A DNA stretch of 39,129 nucleotides from Desulforhopalus sp. GTDB lineage: Bacteria > Desulfobacterota > Desulfobulbia > Desulfobulbales > Desulfocapsaceae. Where the stretch lies: positions 1-39,129 of the forward strand of contig JANJUM010000261.1 in NCBI GenBank assembly GCA_024710585.1, in the 5' to 3' direction. Shown here one piece after another: positions 29,432-37,834 of this stretch. Positions within the stretch are counted from its first letter, which is position 1; each line of letters opens with the position of its first letter. Both the position numbers and the translations under genes were made by a program. Below the pieces are notes generated by a model, which saw only the letters and a list, made by a program, of their open reading frames with translations, did not search any database and had not been told where the DNA came from.

Positions 29432-29767
29432 ATGTTCGCACGACACGACGAGGACGGCTATATAACGGCGCTGCCGGGGATAGAGCGCAAGACCCTGGTG
29501 TATGGAGAGAAGACCCTGATGGTCGAGTTCCGCCTCGCCAGGGGGGCTCTGCTGCCCTTTCACAGCCACCCCTACGAGCAGACCGGCTACCTGGTGAGCG
29601 GACGGATGACGCTGACCGTCGGCGACGAGGCCCGCCAGCTCGCTCCCGGCGACAGCTGGTGCATCGCCGCCGACCTCAGCCATGGCGCGGAAATCCACGA
29701 GGACGCCGTGGCCATAGAGGTCTTTTCCCCGCTGCGCGAGGACTACCTGCCGCCTGCCGCCGGTTGA
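29432..29767 (+). CDS. Small cupin-fold protein
   Basis: A 111-residue single-domain cupin. The two cupin motifs are visible: G(X)5HXH as GALLPFHSHPYEQTGYLVSG (residues about 38-57) with E as further metal ligand, and LAPGDSWCIAADLSHG (about 70-85). Such proteins bind a metal and often a small ligand. ATG 29432 is preferred for its AGAGGGACGGGAT leader; ATG 29411 overlapping the DUF2784 stop is the alternative. Function unknown. Ends 13 bp before the convergent CBS gene. Confidence 0.85.
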   Translation: MFARHDEDGYITALPGIERKTLVYGEKTLMVEFRLARGALLPFHSHPYEQTGYLVSGRMTLTVGDEARQLAPGDSWCIAADLSHGAEIHEDAVAIEVFSPLREDYLPPAAG

Positions 29768-29780
29768 GAAGGGGCGGCGC

Positions 29781-30251
29781 TCAGCCGTCGATCAACAGCT
29801 TGGTCAGGGCGTTGTAGACATCGCGCAGGTAGACGATGCCCACTACCTTGCCGTCGCTGCGCACCACCGGCAGGCGGCGGATGCGCTCGGTGAGCAGCAG
29901 GTCGGCGCAGCGCAGCAGGGTCTCCTCGGCGGCGATGACGCGCACGTCGTCGCTCATCACCTCCTCCACCGTGGTCAGCTCGGCGATGCGTGACTTTTCC
30001 TGGCGCAGTTCCTGCCAGTCGATGCTGGCGTGGTGTTCCTCGAAGAACATGTGCGAGGGGATGATGACCTGGAGGATGTCCTTGGTCGAGACGATGCCGA
30101 CGAGATTCATCCCCTGGTCGAGGACGACGATGCCGTTGACCGCCAGGCCATGGCCGCGTTTGGTGCGATTCATCACCCCGATGGCCTGGCGCAGAGTCAT
30201 CTCCGGGGTGAGCCAGTTTTTGATCGGTTCCATGATGTCTTTGACCTTCAT
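29781..30251 (-). CDS. Tandem CBS-domain protein
   Basis: A 156-residue protein with two CBS domains: residues 1-60 (VKDIMEPIKNWLTPEMTLRQ, LVGIVSTKDILQ) and about 90-155 (VEEVMSDDVRVIAAEETLLR, RRLPVVRSDGKVVGIVYLRD). CBS pairs bind adenine nucleotides and act as energy sensors or regulators. No catalytic domain is attached. The ATG at 30251 follows AAGGAGGAGCG. It is divergent from upp over a 408-bp region. Confidence 0.9.
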   Translation of the reverse strand: MKVKDIMEPIKNWLTPEMTLRQAIGVMNRTKRGHGLAVNGIVVLDQGMNLVGIVSTKDILQVIIPSHMFFEEHHASIDWQELRQEKSRIAELTTVEEVMSDDVRVIAAEETLLRCADLLLTERIRRLPVVRSDGKVVGIVYLRDVYNALTKLLIDG

Positions 30252-30457
30252 CGCTCCTCCTTGCTGGCGTTGCAACAGCGTCGGTCTGTCGTCCGGTCCG
30301 GGGGCCGTGTCTGTCGTCCTCTCCTTCATCCAATGCTAGCACAGGAAGCTTCGCCAAGGCAAGGAAGGCAGACACTTTTCCGGCGATGGCGACGGTGTCG
30401 CCGGCTGCCTGGGCCTTGTCGCGGAGCCTCCGCGGAGCGCGGCCATGCTTCTCTGCC

Positions 30458-30556
30458 GGCGGCGTCCGCGCCGCCATCGCCGGCTCTTTATTCCCTAGCT
30501 TTTTTCGCCGATTTTTTTTAAAACAGGGTCTCCCGGCCTTTTCGTGGAAGAGGCCG
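30458..30556. other. CBS-upp intergenic hairpins
   Basis: The 408-bp region between the CBS gene (30251) and upp (30660) has no gene I can support. It contains GGCGGCG-TCCG-CGCCGCC (30458-30475), and a stronger hairpin CGGCCTTTTC-GTG-GAAGAGGCCG (30534-30556) with one wobble. A run of eight T and four A (30512-30523) lies between. The second hairpin is about 104 nt before the upp ATG and may lie in its leader. On the minus strand it is followed by a T-run only at a distance. Confidence 0.4.
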
Positions 30557-30659
30557 AAATGACGGCATTGCAGCGAAATAGCGGCATATGACGCACAGCC
30601 GCGGCGGCATGTCGAGCCGGCCCGGCGGACAACGGATAACGACCTGTGAGGAGAAGAGA

Positions 30660-31286
30660 ATGGCCGTACATGTGGCGAACCACCCCCTGATCAAACACAA
30701 GCTCGGGCTCATGCGGCGGCACGACATCTCCACCAAGGATTTTCGCGACCTCGCCTCGGAGGTGGCCCGCCTGCTCACCTACGAGGCGGCCAAAGACCTG
30801 CCGACTCAGAAGAAGATCGTCCGGGGCTGGGCCGGCCCGGTGGAGGTCGACGAGCTCAAGGGTAAAAAGATCACCATCGTCCCCATCCTTCGTGCCGGTC
30901 TCGGCATGATGAACGGGGTCATCGACCTCATCCCCTCGGCCAAGGTGAGCGTCGTCGGCTACTACCGCAACGAGGAGACGCTGCTCCCGGTGGAATACTA
31001 CGTCAAGACCGCCAAGGACATCACCGAGCGGGTGGCGCTGATCCTCGACCCCATGCTGGCCACCGGCGGCACCCTGCTGGCAACCATCGAAACCCTGAAG
31101 AAGGCCGGCTGCCAGACGATCAAGGGGCTGTTCCTGGTGGCCGCCCCGGAAGGCATCAAGAAGGTCACCGAGGCTCACCCCGACGTCGACATCTACGTCG
31201 CCGCGGTGGATGAGGGTCTCAACGAGGTTGGTTATATCATTCCCGGGCTGGGTGACGCCGGGGACAAGATTTTCGGCACCAAATAG
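30660..31286 (+). CDS. upp: Uracil phosphoribosyltransferase
   Basis: A 208-residue enzyme, the same length as E. coli Upp, which makes UMP from uracil and PRPP in pyrimidine salvage. Visible: [20 protein letters not shown] at the start, [10 protein letters not shown] near 82, the PRPP loop [17 protein letters not shown] near 127-143, and the uracil-binding end [17 protein letters not shown]. The ATG at 30660 follows GTGAGGAGAAGAGA. The upstream open frame extension lacks homology. Followed by its own terminator. Confidence 0.97.
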   Translation: MAVHVANHPLIKHKLGLMRRHDISTKDFRDLASEVARLLTYEAAKDLPTQKKIVRGWAGPVEVDELKGKKITIVPILRAGLGMMNGVIDLIPSAKVSVVGYYRNEETLLPVEYYVKTAKDITERVALILDPMLATGGTLLATIETLKKAGCQTIKGLFLVAAPEGIKKVTEAHPDVDIYVAAVDEGLNEVGYIIPGLGDAGDKIFGTK

Positions 31287-31351
31287 GGGCGGCCTGCCGC
31301 TTCCTGTCATTTTTGGCGACGCGTCCGAAGCGGCGCGCCGCCGCCACGAAG

Positions 31352-31391
31352 GCCGGCCGCCTGGGGTATCCATGGCGGCCGGCGGGTTTTT
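31352..31391 (+). terminator. Intrinsic terminator of upp
   Basis: GCCGGCCGCC (31352-31361) and GGCGGCCGGC (31374-31383) form a perfect 10-bp stem with a 12-nt loop, then GGG and five T residues (31387-31391). It lies 65 bp after the upp stop. Confidence 0.85.
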
Positions 31392-31424
31392 CCATGAACG
31401 GACACTGACCGTTGGGAGGTTGAG

Positions 31425-33311
31425 ATGGTTTTTCCGATAGATTTGAAGAAATATGTGCCCCTGACCTTCGTCCTCGACGAGGAGCGGCTGAGCGAGGAGC
31501 GGCTGCGCCTGCTCGCCGACAACGTCCGCCTGGTGCGCGACAGCCTGGTCTTCTTCACCGCGCTGGCCAACGTCAAGGGGCTCGGCGGGCACACCGGCGG
31601 CGCCTATGATATCGTCCCCGAGGTGCTCATCGTCGATGGCTTCATGAAAGGCACCGGCACGGTGCACCCGGTGCACTTCGACGAGGCCGGCCACCGCGTC
31701 GCCATCCAGTACGCCATGGCGGTGCTCAACGGCTACCAGCCGGCGGAGTGGCTGCTGCACTACCGCGAGTTCGGCCATGGCCTCTACGGCCACCCCGAGC
31801 GCGACGAGCGGCACGGGGTGTTCTTCTCCTCGGGCCGCCTCGGCCACCTGTGGAGCTATGTCAACGGCGTCGCCGAGGCCGACCGCACCAAGACGGTGGT
31901 GATGTTCGGCAGCGACGGCTCGCAGATGGAGGGCGACAACGCCGAGGCGGCCCGCTATGCCGTGGCCCGCGGGCTCTCGGTCAAGCTGTTCATCGACGAC
32001 AACGACGTCACTATCGCCGGCCACCCCAGCGCCTACATGAAAGGCTTCGATGTCGCCCGCACCCTGGCCGGGCAGGGCCTGGCAGTCAGCGTCGGCGACG
32101 GCGAGGACCTCCAGGCCCTCTACGGGCGCATCCGCCAGGCGCTGCTCGCTTCCGGGCCGGTGGCGGTGGTCAACAAGCGGCCCATGGCGGTGGGTGTTCC
32201 CGGCATCGAGGGCTCCCCCAAGGGGCACGACGTCATCGCCGTCGACCTGGCCATCGCCTATCTGCGCCAGCGCGGCCTGACCGAGGCGGTGGCGATGCTC
32301 GAGAACCAGGCTGCGGCCAAGGATTCCCGCACCTATCTCGGCAGCAGCCGCGAGACCGGCAAGGTCCGCGACGATTTCGGCAAGGTTGTGTGTGACCTGC
32401 TCGGCACCATGGAGCGGCCGGAAGAGAAGGTGCTGGTGGTCGACTCAGACCTCGAGGGCTCCTGCGGCCTGCACCATATTCGCAAGAAGTACCCGCAGCT
32501 CTACGTCCATGGCGGTATCATGGAGCGCAACAACTACTCGGTGGCCGCCGGTTTTGGCTCAGAGCCGGGCCGCCAGGGGATCTTCGGCACCTTCTCGGCC
32601 TTTCTCGAGATGGTGGTCTCGGAGATCACCATGGCCCGCCTCAACAACGCCAATGTCCTCGCCCACTTCTCCCATGCCGGCATCGACGACATGGCCGACA
32701 ACACCTGCCACTTCGGCATCAACAACTTCTTCGCCGACAACGCCGTCGCCGAGGGCGACCGCACCCGGCTCTACTTCCCCGCCGACGTATTGCAGCTGCG
32801 GGCGATGCTCAAGGCGGTGTTTTTCGAGCCGGGGCTGCGTTTTCTCTTCTCGACCCGCTCCGCCACCCCCTGCCTCCTCGATGAGGGCGGCGAGAAGCTC
32901 TACGGCGGTTCCTATGTCTTCACCCCGGGCAGGGACGAGATCGTCCGCCAGGGCACGGATGGCTGGGTGGTCAGCTATGGCGAGATGACCTACCGCTGTC
33001 TCGACGCCGTCATGCAGCTGCGTCGCCAGGGACTCGAGGTGGGGCTGATCAACAAGCCCACCCTCAACGTCATCGATGAGGAGAGCCTGGCCATGGTCGG
33101 GGCCAGCCCCTTCGTGCTGGTGGTGGAGAGTCAGAACGTCAAGACCGGCCTCGGCGCGCGCTACGGCGGCTGGCTGCTCGAACGTGGCCTTCACCCCCGC
33201 TATGCCTGCCTCGGCACCGCCAGAATCGGTCGCGGCGGCATCGCCGAGCAGCTGCCGAACCAGGGGCTCGAGGTGGAAAACATCATCGACCGCATCCTCT
33301 CGTTCACCTGA
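31425..33311 (+). CDS. Transketolase-like TPP enzyme, single chain
   Basis: A 628-residue protein in the order N-terminal TPP domain, pyrimidine domain, C-terminal domain of transketolases. The TPP/Mg motif is GSDGSQMEG (162-170) through DDND (191-194). A His/Gly-rich stretch GLGGHTGGA (52-60) resembles transketolase substrate sites. The second half holds HGGIMERNNYSVAAGFG with the probable catalytic Glu, and a C-terminal VSYGEMTYRCLDAV...LVVESQNVKTGLGARYG. It diverges from TktA and DXS: standard QHTPGH is missing. Probably transfers two-carbon units or acts on an atypical keto substrate. The ATG at 31425 follows GGGAGGTTGAG. It is flanked by terminators, so is monocistronic. Confidence 0.85.
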   Translation: MVFPIDLKKYVPLTFVLDEERLSEERLRLLADNVRLVRDSLVFFTALANVKGLGGHTGGAYDIVPEVLIVDGFMKGTGTVHPVHFDEAGHRVAIQYAMAVLNGYQPAEWLLHYREFGHGLYGHPERDERHGVFFSSGRLGHLWSYVNGVAEADRTKTVVMFGSDGSQMEGDNAEAARYAVARGLSVKLFIDDNDVTIAGHPSAYMKGFDVARTLAGQGLAVSVGDGEDLQALYGRIRQALLASGPVAVVNKRPMAVGVPGIEGSPKGHDVIAVDLAIAYLRQRGLTEAVAMLENQAAAKDSRTYLGSSRETGKVRDDFGKVVCDLLGTMERPEEKVLVVDSDLEGSCGLHHIRKKYPQLYVHGGIMERNNYSVAAGFGSEPGRQGIFGTFSAFLEMVVSEITMARLNNANVLAHFSHAGIDDMADNTCHFGINNFFADNAVAEGDRTRLYFPADVLQLRAMLKAVFFEPGLRFLFSTRSATPCLLDEGGEKLYGGSYVFTPGRDEIVRQGTDGWVVSYGEMTYRCLDAVMQLRRQGLEVGLINKPTLNVIDEESLAMVGASPFVLVVESQNVKTGLGARYGGWLLERGLHPRYACLGTARIGRGGIAEQLPNQGLEVENIIDRILSFT

Positions 33312-33326
33312 AAGTCCTCGTTTCTT

Positions 33327-33356
33327 GACGGGCGGTCCCGGCCGGGACCGCCCGTC
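33327..33356 (+). terminator. Palindromic terminator after transketolase-like gene
   Basis: A perfect 30-bp palindrome: GACGGGCGGTCCCGG joined directly to its reverse complement, then CTTCTTCCC. It lies 15 bp past the stop. Very stable stem; the U-tract is weak, so termination may need Rho or pausing. Confidence 0.7.
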
Positions 33357-33506
33357 CTTCTTCCCGTAACCTCACGGCACGACTCGGCCAGCGGTCAGCC
33401 CCGCCTGGCCTGCTCACCATAGGCTGGCAGGCCACCCCTGGTGCTGGCGACCCCGCGCCCTCTCGGCGGCAGACTCTGCCGAAAACCCTCACCACGCCTC
33501 TTTGCC

Positions 33507-34193
33507 ATGCCCGATACTTCCCGAACGGTCAGCCCCGGCCCTACCCCCGACACCCTGCGTGCAGCCAGCGGCGAGCTGCTGCGCCCGCCGTCGCACTGGC
33601 GGCTGCTGCCGCCGGGCGACGCCCCGCTCACGAAACTGGTCAAGGCCAAGGGGCCGGTATGGCTGGTGCAGGTCAAGGTCGGCCGGCGGTTGATGTCCCG
33701 CGGCATCTGGGCGGACGGGGCGAGCATCGAGGCCGCCCGCCGTGAGCTGTCAGAGCGGCGCGAGGCTCCTGGCTACGAGGAGGGACGGGCCCGGGCCGAG
33801 GCGTCGCGACAGAGGAGGGAAGAGAAATACAGAGAGGAGTTTCGGCAGCAGGTGCTGCGCTTTCTCGATTTTCACCCCCGCCATCAGGGGCTTGCCGTCG
33901 AGTTGGCCCGGCGGGTGACCGAGCTGGCCACTCCGGTGGGCAGCGGCACCGTCGCCCGGACGGCGAGGATTCCGGTGGAAGAGAGGGCCCGCGCCGCGAC
34001 CATCGCCTGGTTGCGCCATGAGACCACCGCCTACGACCACATGACCATCGCCCGCGTCAAGGGGCGGCGGCGCGAGGTGCGCCGCGAGCTGGCGGTCGGG
34101 TCGCTGCGCCTGCTCGAAGGCTATCGCCAGGGGGCGGAGGTTCCCGCCGACTGTCCACTGGGCAGAGCCCTCGGCGCGGGCGGCGGCGCCTAG
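33507..34193 (+). CDS. DUF2293 domain protein
   Basis: A 228-residue basic, Arg-rich soluble protein. The N-terminal part HWRLLPPGDAPLTKLVKAKG and VGRRLMSRGIWADGASIEAA is typical of DUF2293-containing proteins. A charged coiled-coil-like stretch covers about 90-120. DUF2293 proper is at about 125-215 (LARRVTELATPVGSGTVART, ARAATIAWLRHETTAYDHM, RVKGRRREVRREL). The start ATG 33507 is chosen by length; no strong ribosome-binding site. Function unknown; the basic helical domain suggests nucleic-acid binding. It converges on the dac gene. Confidence 0.78.
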   Translation: MPDTSRTVSPGPTPDTLRAASGELLRPPSHWRLLPPGDAPLTKLVKAKGPVWLVQVKVGRRLMSRGIWADGASIEAARRELSERREAPGYEEGRARAEASRQRREEKYREEFRQQVLRFLDFHPRHQGLAVELARRVTELATPVGSGTVARTARIPVEERARAATIAWLRHETTAYDHMTIARVKGRRREVRRELAVGSLRLLEGYRQGAEVPADCPLGRALGAGGGA

Positions 34194-34203
34194 CCCGCGA
34201 AGG

Positions 34204-35322
34204 TCAGCGCTCCCTGCCGCGCCGCCGCAGGAGCAGGTAGCCCGGCACCGCCATTGCCACCATGCCGAGCAGCAGGCCCCACAAAAACATCGCCCAGTCC
34301 CGGGCCGGGGCAGCGTCCGTCGCCGCTTCGGCCGCCGCTTCCTCGTCGGCTTCCTCTTTGGCCGCTCCGCCCGCCGGAGCGACGGCCGTGACAGTCTTGC
34401 CGGGAGCCGCCGGTCCGCTGACCTGAGCGGCTGGCCCTTTGCCGGGTGCGGCCGCTTTGGCCGCCGCCGGCGGCGGAACTGCCTTGGGCGGCACCATGGT
34501 GAAGCCCTTGGCGAGCAGTTCCCTGGCCTTGGCGTCGCGCACCTTGCGGTCCTTGCTGCCCATGACGATGGCGATGATGCGCACGCCGCCCCGCTTGGCG
34601 GTGGTGGCGATGGAGAAGCCGGCCGCCTGGTAGTAGCCGGTCTTGAAGCCGTCGACCCCGTCGACCTCGCCAATGAGGTGGTTATGGTTGCGCATGATGA
34701 AGGTGTTGTCGCGGAACGGCCTCTCCTTGATGCCGGTGTACTTGAAGGTGTCGGGCCGTTTGGCCAGCTCGCGGCAGAGGATGGCCAGGTCGGCGGCGGT
34801 GGTTTCGTCGGGTTTCTGGCCTTCCCCGGGGGGCAGGCCGTGCACCGAGTGAAAGCGGGTCGACTTCATCCCCAGTTCCGCCGCCTGCTTGTTCATCAAA
34901 GCGACGAAGCCTTCCTTGGAGCCGGCGATATGCGTCGCCAGGGCGACGGCGGCGTCATTGGCCGACTGCACCGTCAGGGCGTAGAGCAGTTCCTCGAGGG
35001 GAAACTGCTCCTTGGAGTCGAGGTAGACCTGGGAGCCGCCGGTCTTGGCCGCTTCCGGAGTCACCTGCACCATGTCGGCGAGGCTGATCCTGCCCTGTTC
35101 GAGTTCCTTGAGGATGACCAACAGGTTCATCAGCTTGAGCACTGAGGCCGGGTAGACGGTGGTCTCGGCCTGCTCGGCGAAGAGCACCTTGCCGCTGTCG
35201 GCGTCGAGCACCAGGGCGGAGATGTAAGGGTCCTTGGCCATGGAGGCGACTTTGGCCCGCGCCGCCCAGGCCGGTTGGCAGAAGAGGAGAGAGGTCAGCA
35301 GGAGCAGGGCCAGTCGTTTCAT
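34204..35322 (-). CDS. D-alanyl-D-alanine carboxypeptidase (DacA/PBP5-like) with long linker and C-terminal TM
   Basis: A 372-residue periplasmic peptidase S11. Signal peptide residues 1-20 (LALLLLTSLLFCQPAWA). Active-site motifs are SxxK S60-VL-K63, SxN S120-A-N122, and KTG K227-TG. It trims the terminal D-Ala of peptidoglycan pentapeptides. After the catalytic domain (ending near 278), where DacA usually has a beta-rich second domain and an amphipathic anchor, this protein has a Pro/Ala/Lys-rich then acidic linker (about 279-337) and a true transmembrane helix (WAMFLWGLLLGMVAMAVPGY) with a basic RRRGRER end. The start ATG 35322 fits the signal peptide. It lies 127 bp downstream of the PfkB kinase with a hairpin between. 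Confidence 0.92.
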   Translation of the reverse strand: MKRLALLLLTSLLFCQPAWAARAKVASMAKDPYISALVLDADSGKVLFAEQAETTVYPASVLKLMNLLVILKELEQGRISLADMVQVTPEAAKTGGSQVYLDSKEQFPLEELLYALTVQSANDAAVALATHIAGSKEGFVALMNKQAAELGMKSTRFHSVHGLPPGEGQKPDETTAADLAILCRELAKRPDTFKYTGIKERPFRDNTFIMRNHNHLIGEVDGVDGFKTGYYQAAGFSIATTAKRGGVRIIAIVMGSKDRKVRDAKARELLAKGFTMVPPKAVPPPAAAKAAAPGKGPAAQVSGPAAPGKTVTAVAPAGGAAKEEADEEAAAEAATDAAPARDWAMFLWGLLLGMVAMAVPGYLLLRRRGRER

Positions 35323-35404
35323 GGGGTGCCTCGCAGGAGGGGGAAGGGGTGGCCGGGGCCGGAGCGATGGCCGGGCCGGGTTGTCGCTGTGTCTCGTCTC
35401 GCGC

Positions 35405-35438
35405 GGGGGAGGTCGGCGCCTGCGGCGAGACCTCCCCC
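35405..35438 (-). repeat. Hairpin between kinase and dac genes
   Basis: GGGGGAGGTC (35405-35414) and GACCTCCCCC (35429-35438) form a perfect 10-bp stem with a further CGCC-TGC-GGCG inside. It lies just past the kinase stop on the minus strand. No T-run follows, so it may be an mRNA-stabilising or Rho-dependent element. Confidence 0.55.
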
Positions 35439-35449
35439 ATGCCCGGGGC

Positions 35450-36370
35450 TCAGCGCCCCAGGCGGTCTGCGAACTCCTCTGTGGTGAAGCTGTAGACCTG
35501 GGTGCCGTTGCACTCCACGGCGAAGGAGGCGCAGGCGCTGCCGCGCAGGGCGGCGCTGGGCAGATCGAAACCCTGTACCAGGGCGCTGAGCAGACCGCCG
35601 CGATAGGCATCGCCGGCGCCGGTGGGGTCGACCACCCTGCGCGCGGTGAAGGCGGGGATGTCGACCACCCCTTGCGGGCCGTGGATGCGTGAGCCCTCGC
35701 CGCCGAGGGTGACGATGGTGGTTCGCGCCAGGGCGAGGAGCCCGGCCTCGTCAAGGCCGGTCTTGTCCTGGATGAGGTTGAACTCGTAGTCGTTGACGAT
35801 GAGCAGGAGGGCCTTGTCGATGGTCTCCAGGAGATCTTCGGGCTTGAGCATCGGCAGGGCCTGGCCGGGGTCGAAGACATAGTCGATGCCGAGGCGCGCT
35901 GCCTGGCGCGGGTAGCCGATCATGTCGTCGAGGTTGCCCGGCGAGACCAGCAGCAGGGTGTTGGCGGGATCGAAGCGGCTCAGTTCAAGCTGGGATGAGT
36001 GCTTCATCGCGCCGGGGTTGAAGCCGGTGATCTGGTTGTTGGCGGTATCGGTGGTGATATAGGCCCCGGCGGTGAGTTCCTCGTCGATGATGCGGATGCC
36101 GCTGCGCTCGATGCCGTGGTGGTCGAGCCACTGGAAATACTTGTGGTGATCGTTGCCGATGGTGGCGGAGACGAGTGGCGCGGCGCCCATCAACCTGAGG
36201 GCGTAGGCGATATTGCCGGCGGTGCCGCCGTAGTTCTCGGTGACCCCGTTGACCTGGAAGCAGACGTTGAGGGTGTGGATCTTGTCCGGCAGGATATGGT
36301 CGGAGAAGCGCTCGGAAAAGTTCATGATGCGGTCGTAGGCGAGGGAGCCGGAGACGATGATCGTTTTCAT
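35450..36370 (-). CDS. PfkB-family kinase, nucleoside/adenosine kinase-like
   Basis: A 306-residue ribokinase-fold kinase. The substrate-side GG motif is YGGTAGNIAYALRLMG (47-62) and the ATP-side motif DPTGAGDAYRGG (248-259) with catalytic base D254. The N-terminus VSGSLAYDRIMNF, with HILPDKIHTLNVCF, resembles bacterial nucleoside kinases of the Burkholderia/Methanocaldococcus type that phosphorylate adenosine, inosine and similar. Sugar kinases of the same family cannot be excluded. ATG at 36370. It lies upstream of dac on the same strand. Confidence 0.85.
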   Translation of the reverse strand: MKTIIVSGSLAYDRIMNFSERFSDHILPDKIHTLNVCFQVNGVTENYGGTAGNIAYALRLMGAAPLVSATIGNDHHKYFQWLDHHGIERSGIRIIDEELTAGAYITTDTANNQITGFNPGAMKHSSQLELSRFDPANTLLLVSPGNLDDMIGYPRQAARLGIDYVFDPGQALPMLKPEDLLETIDKALLLIVNDYEFNLIQDKTGLDEAGLLALARTTIVTLGGEGSRIHGPQGVVDIPAFTARRVVDPTGAGDAYRGGLLSALVQGFDLPSAALRGSACASFAVECNGTQVYSFTTEEFADRLGR

Positions 36371-36524
36371 GGGAAAGACCTGATAGCGGAGATGAGAGGG
36401 TGGGACGGGGATTGTTGCCCGATCTTTTCGAGTCCATTATGCCTTAGCGCCAAAAAATGCAAGCCTTTGTTTGCGTCGTCATGTGTCCGAGGGCTGACCC
36501 TTTTCCGGCGATGTGGGAACGAGG

Positions 36525-36597
36525 CCTGCATTGCCGCGCCTCCCGCGCTCGCGGCGGCTCCCTGGCAGGTGGAGGGCTTCCCGTGGCGCAATGCAGG
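36525..36597. repeat. Long dyad in the 596-bp kinase/amino-acid importer intergenic region
   Basis: CCTGCATTGC (36525-36534) and GCAATGCAGG (36588-36597) are perfect inverted repeats 53 nt apart, extended by a G-U and a G-C pair. The inside holds CCGCG-CT-CGCGG. Further small stems (GGCAG/CTGCC near 36645-36670, CGGGC/GCCCG near 36678-36702) follow. Between the divergent kinase (36370) and binding-protein gene (36967) I see no credible gene. The stretch 36525-36705 could encode a structured RNA; I recognise no Rfam family. Confidence 0.45.
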
Positions 36598-36966
36598 TCG
36601 CGAAGCTGAGGGAGAGGTGCGCGGGCGCGATTGGCCGTGGTGGGAGAAGGCAGTCCGAGGTCCCCTGCCGGGAGGATCGGGCTGGCTGCCAAGACGGCCC
36701 GGTGGTACGATTCTCCTTGAGTTTTGGCAAGGAGTCTGTTACCCAATGGGAAATCGTGGCGCCAGTGCCGTGAACCTGGCGGAAACTCGACAAAATTGCG
36801 TGATTTCCGCCTGTTGCCGATGGCGTCCGGCAAGCCTCCCAGGGCACCGTCGAGGGTCGCAGACCGTATGCCGGTGTTCCGGCGGTGAGTTGCGAGTATC
36901 GGGGGGCCGCGGTTTCCGCCACGGAGGCGGCGGCCTTGTCAACCATAACGCATTAAGGAGAGAAGG

Positions 36967-37770
36967 ATGAAAAGACTGTCGCTGTTGTTTGTAGTTGCCC
37001 TCGCCGTGGTCAGCTTTTCGGTGGGCGCCGCCCTGGCTGCCGACACCCTGGCCGAGATCCAGAAGCGTGGCAAGCTGCGCGTCGGCATGGAGCCCGGTTA
37101 CATGCCCTTCGAGCTGACCAACCAGAAAGGCGAGATCATCGGCTTCGACGTCGATATGGCCAAGCGCATGGCCGCGGCCATGAAGGTCGAGCTGGAACTG
37201 GTGTCCACCGCCTGGGATGGCATCATCCCGGCCCTGCTCACCGAGAAGTTTGACATCATCATGTCCGGCATGACCCTCACCCAGGAGAGAAACCTCAGCG
37301 TCAACTTCGCCGAGCCCTATATCCTCATCGGCCAGTCGATCCTCCTCAAGAAGGAACTCGCCGACACCGTCAAGTCCTACAAGGACCTCAACAACGCCAA
37401 GTACACCATCGCCTCCAAGCTCGGCACCACCGGCGAGCAGGCCACCAAGAAGATGATCCCCGACGCCAAGTACATCTCCTATGAGACCGAGCAGGAAGGC
37501 GTCATGGAACTGGTCAATGGCAAGATCGACGCCTTCATCTACGACCTGCCCTTCAACGCCATCGCCGTCAATCAGAAGGGCGGCGGCAAGATCGTCCACC
37601 TCAGCGAGCCCTTCACCAAGGAGCCCCTCGCCTGGGCCATTCGCCGCGGCGATCCCGATTTCCTCAACTGGCTCAACAACTTCATGCAGCAGGTCAAGTA
37701 CGACGGCGTCTATGACAAAATCTACCAGAAATGGTTCAAGGACGACGCCTGGCTGAAAGAGATCCAGTAA
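36967..37770 (+). CDS. Polar amino-acid ABC importer, periplasmic binding protein
   Basis: A 267-residue family-3 solute-binding protein (PF00497). Signal peptide 1-24 (LLFVVALAVVSFSVGAALA). Then GKLRVGMEPGYMPFELTNQK, IIGFDVDMAKRMA, WDGIIPALLTEKFDIIMSGM, and TLTQERNLSVNFAEPY match glutamine/histidine/cystine-type binding proteins. The arginine after TLTQE binds the alpha-carboxylate of the ligand. The ATG at 36967 follows AAGGAGAGAAGG. The permease and ATPase genes follow on the same strand, making a full importer. The ligand is some polar amino acid; not resolved. Confidence 0.94.
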   Translation: MKRLSLLFVVALAVVSFSVGAALAADTLAEIQKRGKLRVGMEPGYMPFELTNQKGEIIGFDVDMAKRMAAAMKVELELVSTAWDGIIPALLTEKFDIIMSGMTLTQERNLSVNFAEPYILIGQSILLKKELADTVKSYKDLNNAKYTIASKLGTTGEQATKKMIPDAKYISYETEQEGVMELVNGKIDAFIYDLPFNAIAVNQKGGGKIVHLSEPFTKEPLAWAIRRGDPDFLNWLNNFMQQVKYDGVYDKIYQKWFKDDAWLKEIQ

Positions 37771-37834
37771 GGGACATCAGGCGCCACGGGTAGAGCGGCG
37801 CTTTCACCGACAATCGGAACCAAGGACTGTTCAC

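Noticed and set aside
33441-33506. N-terminal extension of the DUF2293 protein
   Set aside because: The extra 22 residues are Arg/Pro-rich without homology pattern and no ribosome-binding site precedes them.
36371-36966. Open frames of 70-155 codons between kinase and binding-protein genes
   Set aside because: Low-complexity Arg/Pro/Ser composition, no start signals; more likely RNA structure and promoters.
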